Positions 51,697 through 62,278 are shown, numbered from the stretch's first letter. The stretch: 64,000 nucleotides of DNA from Pedobacter sp. W3I1 (GCF_030816015.1 NZ_JAUSXN010000001.1:1674001-1738000); one strand, 5' to 3'. The notes: a model not told the origin generated them from the sequence alone. Program-made: numbers and translations.

Positions 51697-54600
51697 TTAG
51701 AAAGTTACGTTAACTCCAAAGTTATAAGTAGCAAATAAAGGATATACATTGGTATCAATACCTGCATTCGTTGGTGTTCCACCAACCTCTGGACTAAATC
51801 CTTTGTATCCAAAAATGTTAACTGCATTTTGTGCATTTAAGAATACTCTTAAGCGTTGCATTTTCCATTTATTAACAATTGCTGATGGTAAGCTATAACC
51901 TAGCTGGATATTTCTTAATCTGATATAATCACCTTTTTCGATATAAAACGAGTTTGGCGCATTGTTGAGTCCACCAGCTAAATCAGCAGAAGGATAAGTA
52001 TTTGAAGTACCCGGACCTGTCCAACGGTGATCAAAGAAGTCTTTGGTATAGTTTTCGTTACCGAATCTGCTACTCAGGTTCGCATTAAATACATCAACAT
52101 CGGCTACTCCTTGTATATCAAGGGTTAAATCGAAGTTTTTATAAGCAAAGTTGGTGTTTAATCCATAAGTGAATTTAGGATTTGGGTTACCAAGAACAAC
52201 CCTATCCCTTAGATCGATCAATCCATCACCATTGATATCTGCATATTTAAAATCACCCTTTTTAAATCCAGGCCATGCTGCTGCCTCAGCGTCTGTTTGG
52301 AATATACCAGCTACCTGATAGCCATAGAATTCTCCAATAGCTCTATTATTTACCGTTCTTGTAGATACATATCCACTGGTTAGGCCAGCGCCACCTTTAT
52401 AAATAGGATTTGCACCAGAAGTAACATTTAATACCTTGTTATTGTTAATTCCTAAGTTTCCACTAATCGAATAGGTTAATCCGCCAGAGGTTTTATCAGC
52501 CCAGGTTGCCAAAAATTCGAAACCACTGTTTTGAATATCTGCCTGATTAGCAATAATAGAACTGTTTACGGTTCCTAAACTTCCTAGAACCGGGATGTCA
52601 AATATCGCCTGTTCTGTTTTTCTGTTGTAATAATCCAATTCAACATTTAATCTGTTTTTTAAGAAACCCATTTCCAAACCAATGTCAGTTCCCGCACTTC
52701 TTTCCCAAAATAAGGTTGGTGGTACGAGTGTTCTTATGCTGGCTCCGGTATATGGAATTCCTCCAAAAATTGCAATTAAAGCAGCGGTTTGGTCAACCGT
52801 TTGGGTTGATGGATTGAATGGAACTCCAGCATTACCAACTTTACCCCAGCTTCCTCTTAATTTTAGGTTGCTAAAGATGTTCTGGTTTTTCATGAATTCC
52901 TCGTTGCTGATTACCCAGCCTGCTCCAATTGAAGGGAAATTTCCCCACACGTTATCAGATCCGAAAAATTGAGATGCACCGTCTCTTCTGATTGAAGCAT
53001 TTAATAAATATTTGTTTTTGTAACCGTAATTAACTCTTGCAAAATAAGAAGTAAAGGTACTTAGCTCGCCTTTATCAATAATACTTCTGCTGGCAGCATC
53101 ACCTAATGCCAGATATAAATCTCCTTCAGAAGTGTAAGGAACGTTTTGCGCATCAGCATTTATGGTATACATTTTATTGCGCTGAGCGGTTTGACCGGCT
53201 AAAACAGTTAAACTATGATCATTCCATCTTTTGTCAAAAGTCAAGGTATTTTCAACAAGCCAATTTCTGTTTTCAATGCGATCAATATCAAGTTTACTAA
53301 TGGTGCTCAATTGTGTTTTTGTAGCCTGATATTTTGGAACGTAGCCCCTCACTTCTTCCTGTCCAAAATCTCCACCAATACTGGTTTTGAAAGTAAAGTT
53401 TTTAAGGAATTTTAATTCCGCATATACATTACCATTAATTTTATATTTTGTGGTATTTTGGTTAAAGAAATCAAGAGTTGCCTGAGGGTTCATGTTGCTT
53501 CCATTTCCAAGATTAAATGCGTTTGGATCACCATAACTGCCATCTGTATTGAATACTGGTACAACTGGTGATGCAGCATACATGGCTCTGAAAATATCTG
53601 TTGGAGCATCTTTTGATTTACTATAAGTTCCTGCAACATTGTAACCGATTTTTAATGGCTCAAAAATCTGGAAATCGTTAGCCAACCTTACGGTATAACG
53701 CTTGTAATTATTGTTTTTAACAATTCCATCCTGATCAAGATAGCCCAAAGAGAAATTATAGGTTGATTTTTCAGAACCTCCACTTATAGACAATTGGTGA
53801 TTGTTAACCATTGCGGTTCTAAGTACCTGGTTGTACCAATCGGTTCCAGTACCTAAATTGGTGTTGGCAAATAAAGGTGCAACAGGTGGAGTCTGAAGAC
53901 TATAAGCTTCATTTACCAAAGTAGCATACTCACTTGCATTAGCCATTTCTACCTGATTGGTTACTTTTTGAAGACCAACAGATCCATTGTAATTGATTAC
54001 TGCATTGCCTTTCTTGCCTTTTACAGTAGTTACCAGAACAACACCATTTGCTGCACGGATACCATAAATCGATTGTGAGGATGCATCCTTTAAGATACTG
54101 ATGTTCGCAATATCTGCCGGATTTAAAAAGTTTATATCATCATACCAAACGCCATCTACTACGTATAGCGGTCCGGTTTTTCCATATATTGTGCTTGTAC
54201 CACGTATAGTAATTTGTGGAGAAGAACCTGGGGTACCGTTATTGGTAATCGATACACCGGCAACTTTACCCTGTAATGCACTTACCGGATTTACTGAAGC
54301 CTGCTTTGAAATATCCTCTCCTTTTACCGAAGCTACAGAACCTGTAACATCAATTTTTCGCTGTGTACCATAACCCACAACCACAATCTGCTCTAATTGT
54401 TGTGTTGATGAAGCTAAGGATACATTAAGTGTAGTTTGATTATTTACAGCTCGTTCTAATGCTGTGTAGCCTACAAAGTTAAATACCAATGTGGCGTTAG
54501 CCGGCGCACTTATTGAGTAGTTGCCGTTCTCATCTGTTTGCGTGCCATTTTGTGTTCCTTTAATTAAAATAGTTACGCCTGGTAAAGATGTCTTATCACC

Positions 54601-54708
54601 TCCATCAATTACTTTACCTTTTACGGTAATGTTTTGCGCTAATGCTACGTTAATTGTTAGCAAACAAAATGCAGCGAGAACAGAAATTCTTGTAAAGATT
54701 CTTTTCAT
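51697..54708 (-). CDS. SusC/RagA-family TonB-linked outer-membrane transporter
   Basis: A 1003-residue transporter. A signal peptide (to ALAQ), a carboxypeptidase-regulatory-like domain (about 26-110), a plug (about 115-235, with QIVVVGYGTQRKIDVTGSV and SVNPVSALQGKVAGV) and a 22-strand barrel are present. LDIQGVADVDVFNAN and the C-terminal FSPEVGGTPTN to YNFGVNVTF fit SusC. With SusD it imports oligosaccharides. The first gene of the PUL operon; the regulator gene lies directly upstream on the same strand. Confidence 0.95.
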   Translation of the reverse strand: MKRIFTRISVLAAFCLLTINVALAQNITVKGKVIDGGDKTSLPGVTILIKGTQNGTQTDENGNYSISAPANATLVFNFVGYTALERAVNNQTTLNVSLASSTQQLEQIVVVGYGTQRKIDVTGSVASVKGEDISKQASVNPVSALQGKVAGVSITNNGTPGSSPQITIRGTSTIYGKTGPLYVVDGVWYDDINFLNPADIANISILKDASSQSIYGIRAANGVVLVTTVKGKKGNAVINYNGSVGLQKVTNQVEMANASEYATLVNEAYSLQTPPVAPLFANTNLGTGTDWYNQVLRTAMVNNHQLSISGGSEKSTYNFSLGYLDQDGIVKNNNYKRYTVRLANDFQIFEPLKIGYNVAGTYSKSKDAPTDIFRAMYAASPVVPVFNTDGSYGDPNAFNLGNGSNMNPQATLDFFNQNTTKYKINGNVYAELKFLKNFTFKTSIGGDFGQEEVRGYVPKYQATKTQLSTISKLDIDRIENRNWLVENTLTFDKRWNDHSLTVLAGQTAQRNKMYTINADAQNVPYTSEGDLYLALGDAASRSIIDKGELSTFTSYFARVNYGYKNKYLLNASIRRDGASQFFGSDNVWGNFPSIGAGWVISNEEFMKNQNIFSNLKLRGSWGKVGNAGVPFNPSTQTVDQTAALIAIFGGIPYTGASIRTLVPPTLFWERSAGTDIGLEMGFLKNRLNVELDYYNRKTEQAIFDIPVLGSLGTVNSSIIANQADIQNSGFEFLATWADKTSGGLTYSISGNLGINNNKVLNVTSGANPIYKGGAGLTSGYVSTRTVNNRAIGEFYGYQVAGIFQTDAEAAAWPGFKKGDFKYADINGDGLIDLRDRVVLGNPNPKFTYGLNTNFAYKNFDLTLDIQGVADVDVFNANLSSRFGNENYTKDFFDHRWTGPGTSNTYPSADLAGGLNNAPNSFYIEKGDYIRLRNIQLGYSLPSAIVNKWKMQRLRVFLNAQNAVNIFGYKGFSPEVGGTPTNAGIDTNVYPLFATYNFGVNVTF

Positions 54709-55073
54709 GCCTTATTATAAATTTAGTTTAATTGTTAGTTAAATGTGGGGTTGTTTTTGCTGATGTGCAAGTGTTTTTACCTCTACATTAATACATCATG
54801 AACAGCTTTTGGTTTAATTGTAAAATAAACCAAATGCCATTTAAGGCTAAAAACACAGTTTTTTTGTGATTTAACATAATTTTAACACATGCGTAAGTGT
54901 ACAAACAACACTAAGTGTTTTGTGGGGATAGGAAACTAGCTTTGAGAGGTAATGATGTAGTCCGGATTTGGTAAGATAGCATGAAAAAGCCTCGAAAACT
55001 GTTTTTTCTGCACAGGTTCCCAAGGCTGGCTTTAGTAATTTTTGACCGCTGGAATTAGATTATAGATGTAGGA
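54709..55073. other. Region upstream of susC, probable PUL control region
   Basis: About 365 AT-rich bases without a gene. It should hold the susC promoter and the binding site of the upstream regulator, but I see no clear TAnnTTTG box or inverted repeat that I would call an operator. Confidence 0.45.
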
Positions 55074-57953
55074 TTAAAGTTCCATTAAAAATTCAGTTAA
55101 GTTCTTGTCGTGCGGTACTTCGAGCTTTTTGCGCAAGCGATAGCGGCGTATCTCTACACCCCTTAAACTGATGTTCAACAGTGACGACATTTCTTTGCTG
55201 CTCATGTTCATCCTGAGGTAAGCACAAAGCTTTAAATCATTTGGAACAAGATCCGGATGTTGTGCTTTTAACTTTTTAAAGAAACTCTCGTGCGCCTCGT
55301 TAAAGCTGTTTTCAAACAAATGCCAGTCGCGTTCATCGTTCATCCCATCGTTGATGACTTTCTGGATTTTGCGTGTCTGATCATCAGAAAGCTTTTTCCC
55401 GTTTTCGTCTTTTAACTTGGTGATCTCATCACTCAGTTTTTGGAGCAGTTCGTTTTTATAAACAAGAGTCATGGCTGAGTTGGCCAGTTCTCTGTTTTTA
55501 GAGGCTAATTCGGCTTGTAATTTCTCGGTTTGGAGTTTAATAATCTGTTTTTCGTTGATCTCGGTTTCCTGTTTTAATATCTCTTCCTGCTCAGCCTGTA
55601 AACGGTCGCTGATTTTTTGACTATCCCTGCGGAGTTTTCTTTCGTAAATTTTCTTACCCAGAATCAATACGACTACAAATAAGATCGTATAACACAAAAT
55701 AGCCCAGTTGTTTAAATACCAGGGGCGTAAAATGGTAAATTTGTAAACGGCTTCCTCACTTACCGAGCTGTCATCCGTTTTTGCTCTAACTTTAAAAATG
55801 TAGTTGCCTGCACTTAAGTTAGTGAAATCTTTTTGTGTGGCGTAAGTCCAATCAGACCATGCCCTCGAATAGCCTTCTAAATAAAACTGGTATTTAACCT
55901 TAGCCTGTCGGTAATAGGGCAATGCATAAGAAATGCGGATATTGTTACGGCTGTTTTGGATCTCTGTAGCTTCCTCACTATTACCAGTTTCACTGATTAG
56001 TGAAAATTTATCGGTAATATCCTCTACACGTCTGATCAGAACTGCAGGAAGTTTTTGCTTTTGCGCATTGAGCTTAGCTGTTGGATTATAGATCACAAAG
56101 CCATCATCAACACTAATCAGGTAAATAGAATTACTGATGCGGCTAATGTTCTCATAGTATTGAACCATCCTGCCATCTAAAATGCTAAACTGGTTTGAAT
56201 CTATTTCTACTTTACCAGGTTCGCTAAAATTAACCAAAGCGGTTTTGCCATGGTTGATAAACCAGTATTTTTTGCCGCCTGCATTAATAATTTTATTCGA
56301 AGACTGGAAGGAGCCAAGCTCTTTGTTAAGGGCTTCGTATTTGGTAAATTTATTACTAAGCTCATCGTAGGTATAAAATCCTGCATCGGAAGAAAAAACA
56401 ATTTTGTTCTCTAAGTTGAATATATTAATGTTGTAATTGCCAGGGAGCCCGTTCTTTTCGTCGAAGTATCTGGTGCTGGTTACCGATGTATAATTGGCAC
56501 TCAAGCTAAGCTTGAATAAACCTTTGTAGGCATGTGCCACCCAGATGTCTCCTTTATTGTCTTGTTCGACGTATCTTGATGGAGCATCAAAGCCTGCAAT
56601 TCTTGTCGCAAACTTTAATCCCGAAGCCGGAGATTCTGTAAAAAGCGAAAGTCCGGTATAGGTGCCCTGAATAAGGTAATTTGGATTTGAATTTAACTTT
56701 TTGATGGTCCAGCCGCCTGAAGATCTCGATAGCCAGTCAATTTTATCGCCATTTACTTTAAACGTACCGCTGTTATGACCACAGATTAACTCGTTATCGA
56801 TAATGGTAAGTTCCCATACCTGGCCTTGCGAGTTTGGGATTAACCGAAAATTAAAGGGTAAGAGATTATCAGGTGACCACTCGCTATAAAATAACCCTTG
56901 ATTGGTGCCGAGGTAAATTTTATTGTTGAAGATAATACTTGAATAAACAGTTCCAAACTGACCTGTTTTATCGAAATAAAAATATAATGGCGAATTAAGT
57001 TCTATCCGGTCGATCCCGTTATCCAGCCCTGTCCAAAGATTCTGCTCATTATCGGCATATAAACTTAAAACGGTATTGTTTTGTAAGCCACTGGATTTAT
57101 TGATGCGTTGAACAACCTTTCCATCTTCATCTATAATAATCAAACCGTTAAGTATAGTGCCGTACGCAAAGTACTTGCCCAGTAAACTCACACCATTGTT
57201 GAGTTGATAGGTTTTGAGGTAGCTGTTAGCGGTTGTATTTAAGGGACTGAAATCTTTCCCATCGTATGTAAATAATCCATTTTTGCTTGTGCCAATAATC
57301 AGTCCATTGGTTTTATAAGGCAGAATAGATAATATACCTTCTTTGCCCAGCTTTTCGCTATTCGGGATATGGACTAATTTGTTGCCGACGAGTTCAAATA
57401 AACCTTTTTCAAGCACTTCAATAAAATATCTGTTGTTTACCTTATGAAGGAAAAGAAATGAAGACGGTGATTTTACTACTTCAATTTTGTTGTTTTTGTA
57501 GATAAAAATCTTCGAAAAAGATTGGAATATCACCCGGTTTGGATCTACATAAATTTTCCAGACTTCATCATTGATTTTGATGCCTTTTGGCAATAGATTG
57601 GTAAGTGAGTTGTAGCTTAGTTTGTTGTTCTTAATCGACCAAAAGCCAAACTCACCAAAGCTGCCTGTATAAATTCTTCCCTTGTTGTCTGTAGCTACTG
57701 ATCTTACAATCTGCCGGTTTGGCATTTGGTATTTCTGCCAGTAACGGCCATCAAAAGTTAATAATCCTTCTGCGTTGCCAAAGTACATTACTCCATTTTT
57801 ATCTTTTGCAATACTCCAGTTCTGATTCCCTGATGAATAAACAGATTTCGGATAATTTTCGATATAAGGAACGCCTATGCTTTTAATTTCTGATGCATAA
57901 GTATTTATAGAGAAGCAGGATAGTAATAATAGAAGCCGGAAATAGTTTAGCAT
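55074..57953 (-). CDS. Membrane-spanning one-component PUL regulator (propeller, Y_Y_Y, LuxR-type HTH)
   Basis: A 959-residue regulator started at the ATG at 57953, which gives a signal peptide (MLNYFRLLLLLSCFSINTYA). The ATG at 57977 is close to a -7-like box (TTACTTTG, 57983-57990) and is unlikely. A periplasmic beta-propeller (about 30-640) is followed by a Y_Y_Y domain (about 680-750, YQFYLEGYSRAWSDWTYA), one membrane helix (WAILCYTILFVVVLILG), a long coiled coil and a C-terminal helix-turn-helix (MSSKEMSSLLNISLRGVEIR). No kinase or receiver domain is present. It probably senses glycan fragments and controls susC. Confidence 0.88.
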   Translation of the reverse strand: MLNYFRLLLLLSCFSINTYASEIKSIGVPYIENYPKSVYSSGNQNWSIAKDKNGVMYFGNAEGLLTFDGRYWQKYQMPNRQIVRSVATDNKGRIYTGSFGEFGFWSIKNNKLSYNSLTNLLPKGIKINDEVWKIYVDPNRVIFQSFSKIFIYKNNKIEVVKSPSSFLFLHKVNNRYFIEVLEKGLFELVGNKLVHIPNSEKLGKEGILSILPYKTNGLIIGTSKNGLFTYDGKDFSPLNTTANSYLKTYQLNNGVSLLGKYFAYGTILNGLIIIDEDGKVVQRINKSSGLQNNTVLSLYADNEQNLWTGLDNGIDRIELNSPLYFYFDKTGQFGTVYSSIIFNNKIYLGTNQGLFYSEWSPDNLLPFNFRLIPNSQGQVWELTIIDNELICGHNSGTFKVNGDKIDWLSRSSGGWTIKKLNSNPNYLIQGTYTGLSLFTESPASGLKFATRIAGFDAPSRYVEQDNKGDIWVAHAYKGLFKLSLSANYTSVTSTRYFDEKNGLPGNYNINIFNLENKIVFSSDAGFYTYDELSNKFTKYEALNKELGSFQSSNKIINAGGKKYWFINHGKTALVNFSEPGKVEIDSNQFSILDGRMVQYYENISRISNSIYLISVDDGFVIYNPTAKLNAQKQKLPAVLIRRVEDITDKFSLISETGNSEEATEIQNSRNNIRISYALPYYRQAKVKYQFYLEGYSRAWSDWTYATQKDFTNLSAGNYIFKVRAKTDDSSVSEEAVYKFTILRPWYLNNWAILCYTILFVVVLILGKKIYERKLRRDSQKISDRLQAEQEEILKQETEINEKQIIKLQTEKLQAELASKNRELANSAMTLVYKNELLQKLSDEITKLKDENGKKLSDDQTRKIQKVINDGMNDERDWHLFENSFNEAHESFFKKLKAQHPDLVPNDLKLCAYLRMNMSSKEMSSLLNISLRGVEIRRYRLRKKLEVPHDKNLTEFLMEL

Positions 57954-57990
57954 AAAATGGTTAATTGGCAAAGCCATTAATACACAAAGT

Positions 57991-58479
57991 AAATGAAAAA
58001 TTGTTTAATAAGGCGAGAGATGGTTGATGGTTAATGAATCATTTGCGAAAAAACACAACCTTGATTTTATTGAAAATTATTCACAAGTGATCAATTTTTA
58101 GCTTTATTATCCAACGCGATCGTCATGCTGAATTTATTTTACAAGTAGAAATAGTGTTTTCAATTGTCTTGTAGCTACTACGCGGTCAGCATTTTCTTTA
58201 AGATAGACCCTGAAATGAATTCAGGGTGACGACGCTATTATTATCACGGCTAAGATACTGAGCAACATTAAGGAGTTAAATAGTATTAGTGTAGATAGCA
58301 GCTCTTGCCAACTAGCCCTGATGGAAGTGGCACGAAGCCAATTCTTCATTGGCGAAGTAAAACGTACAGCAGGACGGAACCTTTGTTGTTTGCAATGACA
58401 ATGCGCTCCAAAATACTTATGATGTTACAATCACTACAACTAAAACTTTGCAATCAACTATAGACTATCAACTCAAAAC
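57991..58479. other. Intergenic region with dispersed repeats, no gene
   Basis: No credible ORF lies here. It contains the dispersed repeat (58116-58197) and a CCCTGAAATGAATTCAGGG hairpin near 58206-58224 that matches part of the region near 43165. Confidence 0.5.
58116..58197. repeat. Dispersed intergenic repeat, copy 2
   Basis: It begins GCGATCGTCATGCTGAATTT and ends with TAGCTACTACGCGGTCAGCA. The ends match those of 3679-3760; the middle differs. Confidence 0.55.
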
Positions 58480-59415
58480 CTAACCTTTTACAGCAACCGG
58501 CTGCGGAACTTTTACATAATAGCCGGTGCCATCGTAAGGACGTTTACGAGGGTTAGTTGTACATGCTGTTGAGCAACAACCCTGAAGCTGATCGCCACAT
58601 TCATCGCATTGGGTAATATGCTCATTACACTCTGGGTTGGCACAATTGATCATTTTTGACGTAGTTTTACCACAGTTATAGCAAACCGAAACAATAGTTG
58701 GATTTACCTCATTCACATCAACCGCAATGCGGTTATCGAAAACATAACATTTGCCTTCAAAGTCTTTACCACCTGCTTCTTTTCCATACTTAATAATGCC
58801 GCCATGCAACTGATACACATCATTAAAGCCATGGTGTAAAAGCAAAGCAGAAGCTTTTTCACATTTAATACCTCCTGTACAATAGGTTAATATTTTCTTG
58901 TCTTTATATTGGGCAAGCTGATTAATCTGCTCTGGGAAATCGCGGAAATTTTCGATATCAAGCGTTACAGCATTTTTAAATTTGCCTAAATTATGCTCGT
59001 AATTAGAACGTACATCAAGGATAATTACATCATCATCGTCTTTCATTTTCATGAAATCTACAGGTTCTAAATGTTTGCCTGTTTTTTCATTCGGATTAAT
59101 AATTGAAGTATCTCTTAAACCAGAATGTACTATCTCTGATTTGTAACGGCAGTGCATTTTCAGAAACGAAGGTTCTTCAACATCATCTATTTTAAATTCT
59201 GTTTTTGCAAACCTTTCATCGGCATGTATCGCTTTCATGTAAGCATCGCAAGACTCAACGGTTCCTGAAACAGTTCCGTTTAATCCTTCATCGGCAACGA
59301 TAATACGACCAACTAGATCTAACGATTTACAAAATTTAAGATGATCGGCAGCAAATTGCTCTGCCTCTGCTATGTAGCTATAGCAATAGTAAAGTAGTGT
59401 TTGATATTTTTTCAT
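58480..59415 (-). CDS. trhO: tRNA uridine 34 5-hydroxylase (rhodanese-like)
   Basis: A 311-residue protein of the YceA/TrhO family, which hydroxylates U34 of certain tRNAs with oxygen. Marks are LLYYCYSYI, VGRIIVADEGLNGTVSG, a rhodanese domain (about 125-215) with Cys179 in TYCTGGIKCEKA, and YQLHGGIIKYG. The C-terminal part is Cys-rich (CYNCGKTTSKMINC, CDECGDQLQGCC), a likely metal-binding extension seen in many relatives. A TATCTTTG box lies 41 bases upstream. Confidence 0.9.
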   Translation of the reverse strand: MKKYQTLLYYCYSYIAEAEQFAADHLKFCKSLDLVGRIIVADEGLNGTVSGTVESCDAYMKAIHADERFAKTEFKIDDVEEPSFLKMHCRYKSEIVHSGLRDTSIINPNEKTGKHLEPVDFMKMKDDDDVIILDVRSNYEHNLGKFKNAVTLDIENFRDFPEQINQLAQYKDKKILTYCTGGIKCEKASALLLHHGFNDVYQLHGGIIKYGKEAGGKDFEGKCYVFDNRIAVDVNEVNPTIVSVCYNCGKTTSKMINCANPECNEHITQCDECGDQLQGCCSTACTTNPRKRPYDGTGYYVKVPQPVAVKG

Positions 59416-59455
59416 AACGCTGTTGATACCGTTGCAAACGGCGTTTAAAGCGGTG

Positions 59456-59463
59456 CAAAGATA
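59456..59463 (-). promoter_or_regulatory. Bacteroidota -7 box upstream of trhO
   Basis: TATCTTTG on the minus strand fits TAnnTTTG, about 41 bases before the gene. Confidence 0.5.
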
Positions 59464-59582
59464 GTAAAAAAAGGCAGAAGGTAGAAGCTTTTAACTTCTG
59501 CTTTCAGAATCTTTCCTTTTCAGGAAAACATCTAAAATTGGCTGCGTGTACCTACGCCTTATACCCTTCACCTTAAACCTTA

Positions 59583-62030
59583 TCAGAAGCCGTATGAAAT
59601 CCTAAAGCCTTGTGTTAATTTAGTTCCGCCATCATATGCAAAGCCATAGCTTGCCCTTAACACCAAACGTTGGATACCAAAATAAAATTCTTTATAATTC
59701 CGCTTTTCAGGAGAAGACAGGTAGCCACCTCCAATAAATTCTTCCAGCTTAGCCTTACGTAATAATGGAACTTTATTCATGAAAAAGCCTGCGAAATTAT
59801 GTTCTAAATGCGCTTCGAAATATTGTTGGTTAGTACTGAACTGATAAAAATCTAAATACTGAAACTTCCGCAAGTTAGGGGGGAAGATGGTCGAGATATT
59901 ACCGGCAAAATGTTTAAAATCAGGGTAATACATGTTTTTATTATTAAGAAACTTGCCTACACCTGCCAAAAATGAGGTGTAACCCCATAATCCTAATCCG
60001 ATCCTGTCCTGGGAAACCTCAAGCTTTACAAAATCGTAATCAACATCACTGTTTAACACGCCATTAAATCCTTTTTTATATAATAAAGTCATCTTCGGGA
60101 ATTTTGATTCCGTATAAAACTTGCCGTCCGGACGGGTAATATATTTCTGTCCAATGGTATAAGTTAAACTTGCGGTTGCACTAAATGAGTTATAGGTTGG
60201 AAAAAGTGGTGTTTCAGAAGTTGGGTTAAAAGGATTGTTGGATGTGAATTCCCTGTCTTTTGCATCGAAGAATTTAAAGGTAGAATTATTGGTTAAGCTT
60301 TTGTTTTTGCTGTAATCTACACTTACGCTTCCCTGAAGGCCGGTTGCCAGTTCCCTGGTCGTATTAATATTAATAAAACTCTTCCCATAAAATTTTGAGA
60401 AGTTTTTTTCATAAAGTAACGAGTTAATGGTATTGCCCAATGCAGTCATGGAGCCTAAGTTGTTCAAATCAAAGATGCCGTTTCCGAATGATGCACCTAC
60501 ACTTGCTCTTTTAAGCGGATTATAGTAGTAACTTCCTGTTAAACTTCCGGTAAGTTTTTGGTTGGCAAAACCGTATCTCAGTTCAGGGCGGATAGAATAA
60601 GATCTTCTATTCTCGAAATCTTTTCTGTAGGTAACACCGTATTTAACAGCAAACCCCTCAACGGTATTGTAAAATATAGCTTTTAGCACAGGGTCGAAAG
60701 ACCAGTATTCCTTATCGTACCGATCGTTAATACTTACACCCCTAAGCAAAAGCTTGCCAATTCCGAACTTATTATTATCTTTTTCCAATGAATCGAGGTA
60801 TTTTTTCGACTCTTTTAGCTTTGCAATACTATCTTTTTTAACGTAATTAATTTTTTCATCTGCCGTTAAAGGAATAGGTCGGTTATTGGTCCAGTAAGCA
60901 GAGTCCTTTTTGTTAACCATTTCAGTTACTTTCAGTATTTCGCCGCTGAAAAAGTTTTTAGGAAACTTTGGATCAATATTATAATTGCTGTAAATCCCCA
61001 CATAATAACCTGCAATTTTAAAGCCCAACACATTCCCTGCAAATTGAAAATTAATAGCGGTAGGCATATAAATATCCTTAACCTTGGTAAACTGCTGGCT
61101 GATGTTCAAGGTATCGATAAAATTGATCCCCGCATTTTTGGTCAGGTAAACATCGGTATTGTAAATTCTCCAGCTGTCATCAATAATATAGATAATCCCT
61201 CTAAATACAGGGTCATTTTCGCGGCGGGGAATAACCTGGATTTTATGGATCAGTTCTCCGTTTTCTTTGATTTCGCCGAGTAATTTGTATTTATAATAAA
61301 ATAAAGCATTATCTGCAATTGGAGAAATGAACCCCCTTGCACTTAATTTATTTTCAAGCAGATAATTGTCGTAAAAATTAATAATTAAATCAGACGCTTT
61401 GTTAAAACTAAAGGAATTGTTTCTTCCCGCAACTTTTGAAGAGATCATTTCTTCATGCACATCATTTGGGCTTCTGAAATTGAATTTGCTTTGCGATTCT
61501 GATAAATAAATGATGCCCTTTCTGTTGGTATCGAGCTCTAAAACTTTTTGGATATCGCGGCCAAAGAACTTTTTAGGGGCACCCCTTAAACGTTGCACTC
61601 CTTTGATATAAACATCACAACTAAATTCCTTAACTTCATTTAAATGTGCTTTTCTCTGTTCAATGGCCTTGCGGATAATGGCGTAAGCCGGATCCTCAGC
61701 ATTTGCCCTGATATTTACGTTTTCTAAAGTATAAGTTTCTGATGTTAATGTGACGTTAAGCGATTGATCTCCCGAAAGATTAATAATATGATCTTGCTGT
61801 TTATAGCCCACAGCCCTAAAACTTAAAGTGTATTCACCATTTTTTAACTTCATGGAGTATTTTCCATCGATATTTGCCGATGTTCCATTAGTTGTATTTT
61901 TTAAATAAACCGATGCAAAAGGAATAGGTTGTCCGCTATTATCTTTAACTATACCTGTAATGGTAGCTTGTTGAGCTGAAATAATATTGGTAAGGCCACA
62001 AAAAAACAGGAGCGCGCAAATTCTTATCAT
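59583..62030 (-). CDS. DUF5686 outer-membrane protein with carboxypeptidase-regulatory-like domain
   Basis: An 815-residue protein. A signal peptide (to IISAQ) is followed by a regulatory-like beta domain (about 22-105, ITGIVKDNSGQPIPFASVYL) and DUF5686 (about 110-815). Marks are AYAIIRKAIEQRKAHLNEVKE (first 20 shown as AYAIIRKAIEQRKAHLNEVK), KKFFGRDIQKVL and a C-terminal beta-barrel-like region ending LTQGFRISYGF. It is probably an outer-membrane barrel of unknown cargo. It is a single gene divergent from kbl. Confidence 0.85.
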   Translation of the reverse strand: MIRICALLFFCGLTNIISAQQATITGIVKDNSGQPIPFASVYLKNTTNGTSANIDGKYSMKLKNGEYTLSFRAVGYKQQDHIINLSGDQSLNVTLTSETYTLENVNIRANAEDPAYAIIRKAIEQRKAHLNEVKEFSCDVYIKGVQRLRGAPKKFFGRDIQKVLELDTNRKGIIYLSESQSKFNFRSPNDVHEEMISSKVAGRNNSFSFNKASDLIINFYDNYLLENKLSARGFISPIADNALFYYKYKLLGEIKENGELIHKIQVIPRRENDPVFRGIIYIIDDSWRIYNTDVYLTKNAGINFIDTLNISQQFTKVKDIYMPTAINFQFAGNVLGFKIAGYYVGIYSNYNIDPKFPKNFFSGEILKVTEMVNKKDSAYWTNNRPIPLTADEKINYVKKDSIAKLKESKKYLDSLEKDNNKFGIGKLLLRGVSINDRYDKEYWSFDPVLKAIFYNTVEGFAVKYGVTYRKDFENRRSYSIRPELRYGFANQKLTGSLTGSYYYNPLKRASVGASFGNGIFDLNNLGSMTALGNTINSLLYEKNFSKFYGKSFININTTRELATGLQGSVSVDYSKNKSLTNNSTFKFFDAKDREFTSNNPFNPTSETPLFPTYNSFSATASLTYTIGQKYITRPDGKFYTESKFPKMTLLYKKGFNGVLNSDVDYDFVKLEVSQDRIGLGLWGYTSFLAGVGKFLNNKNMYYPDFKHFAGNISTIFPPNLRKFQYLDFYQFSTNQQYFEAHLEHNFAGFFMNKVPLLRKAKLEEFIGGGYLSSPEKRNYKEFYFGIQRLVLRASYGFAYDGGTKLTQGFRISYGF

Positions 62031-62242
62031 AAGTTAGATTAGTAAGCTATAAATATCGAATAACTTTTAAGACTATACATATAGGGGTGTGTTAAAGTTT
62101 GTTAAGATCGAAAAAAAATTATCCGGATAGATCATTTTTAAAAATAATACCAGATTGGTACTGATTACTTAATCGATCAAACGTTTGTCTGCAAAATATA
62201 GGGATAAAATTGCCTTTTTAGGTCGGAGAAGACTTTTTTTTA

Positions 62243-62250
62243 TAACTTTG
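62243..62250 (+). promoter_or_regulatory. Bacteroidota -7 box upstream of kbl
   Basis: TAACTTTG fits TAnnTTTG and ends 28 bases before the kbl start. Confidence 0.6.
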
Positions 62251-62278
62251 GGCCTAAAATCAACCATATAAAAAGGCC

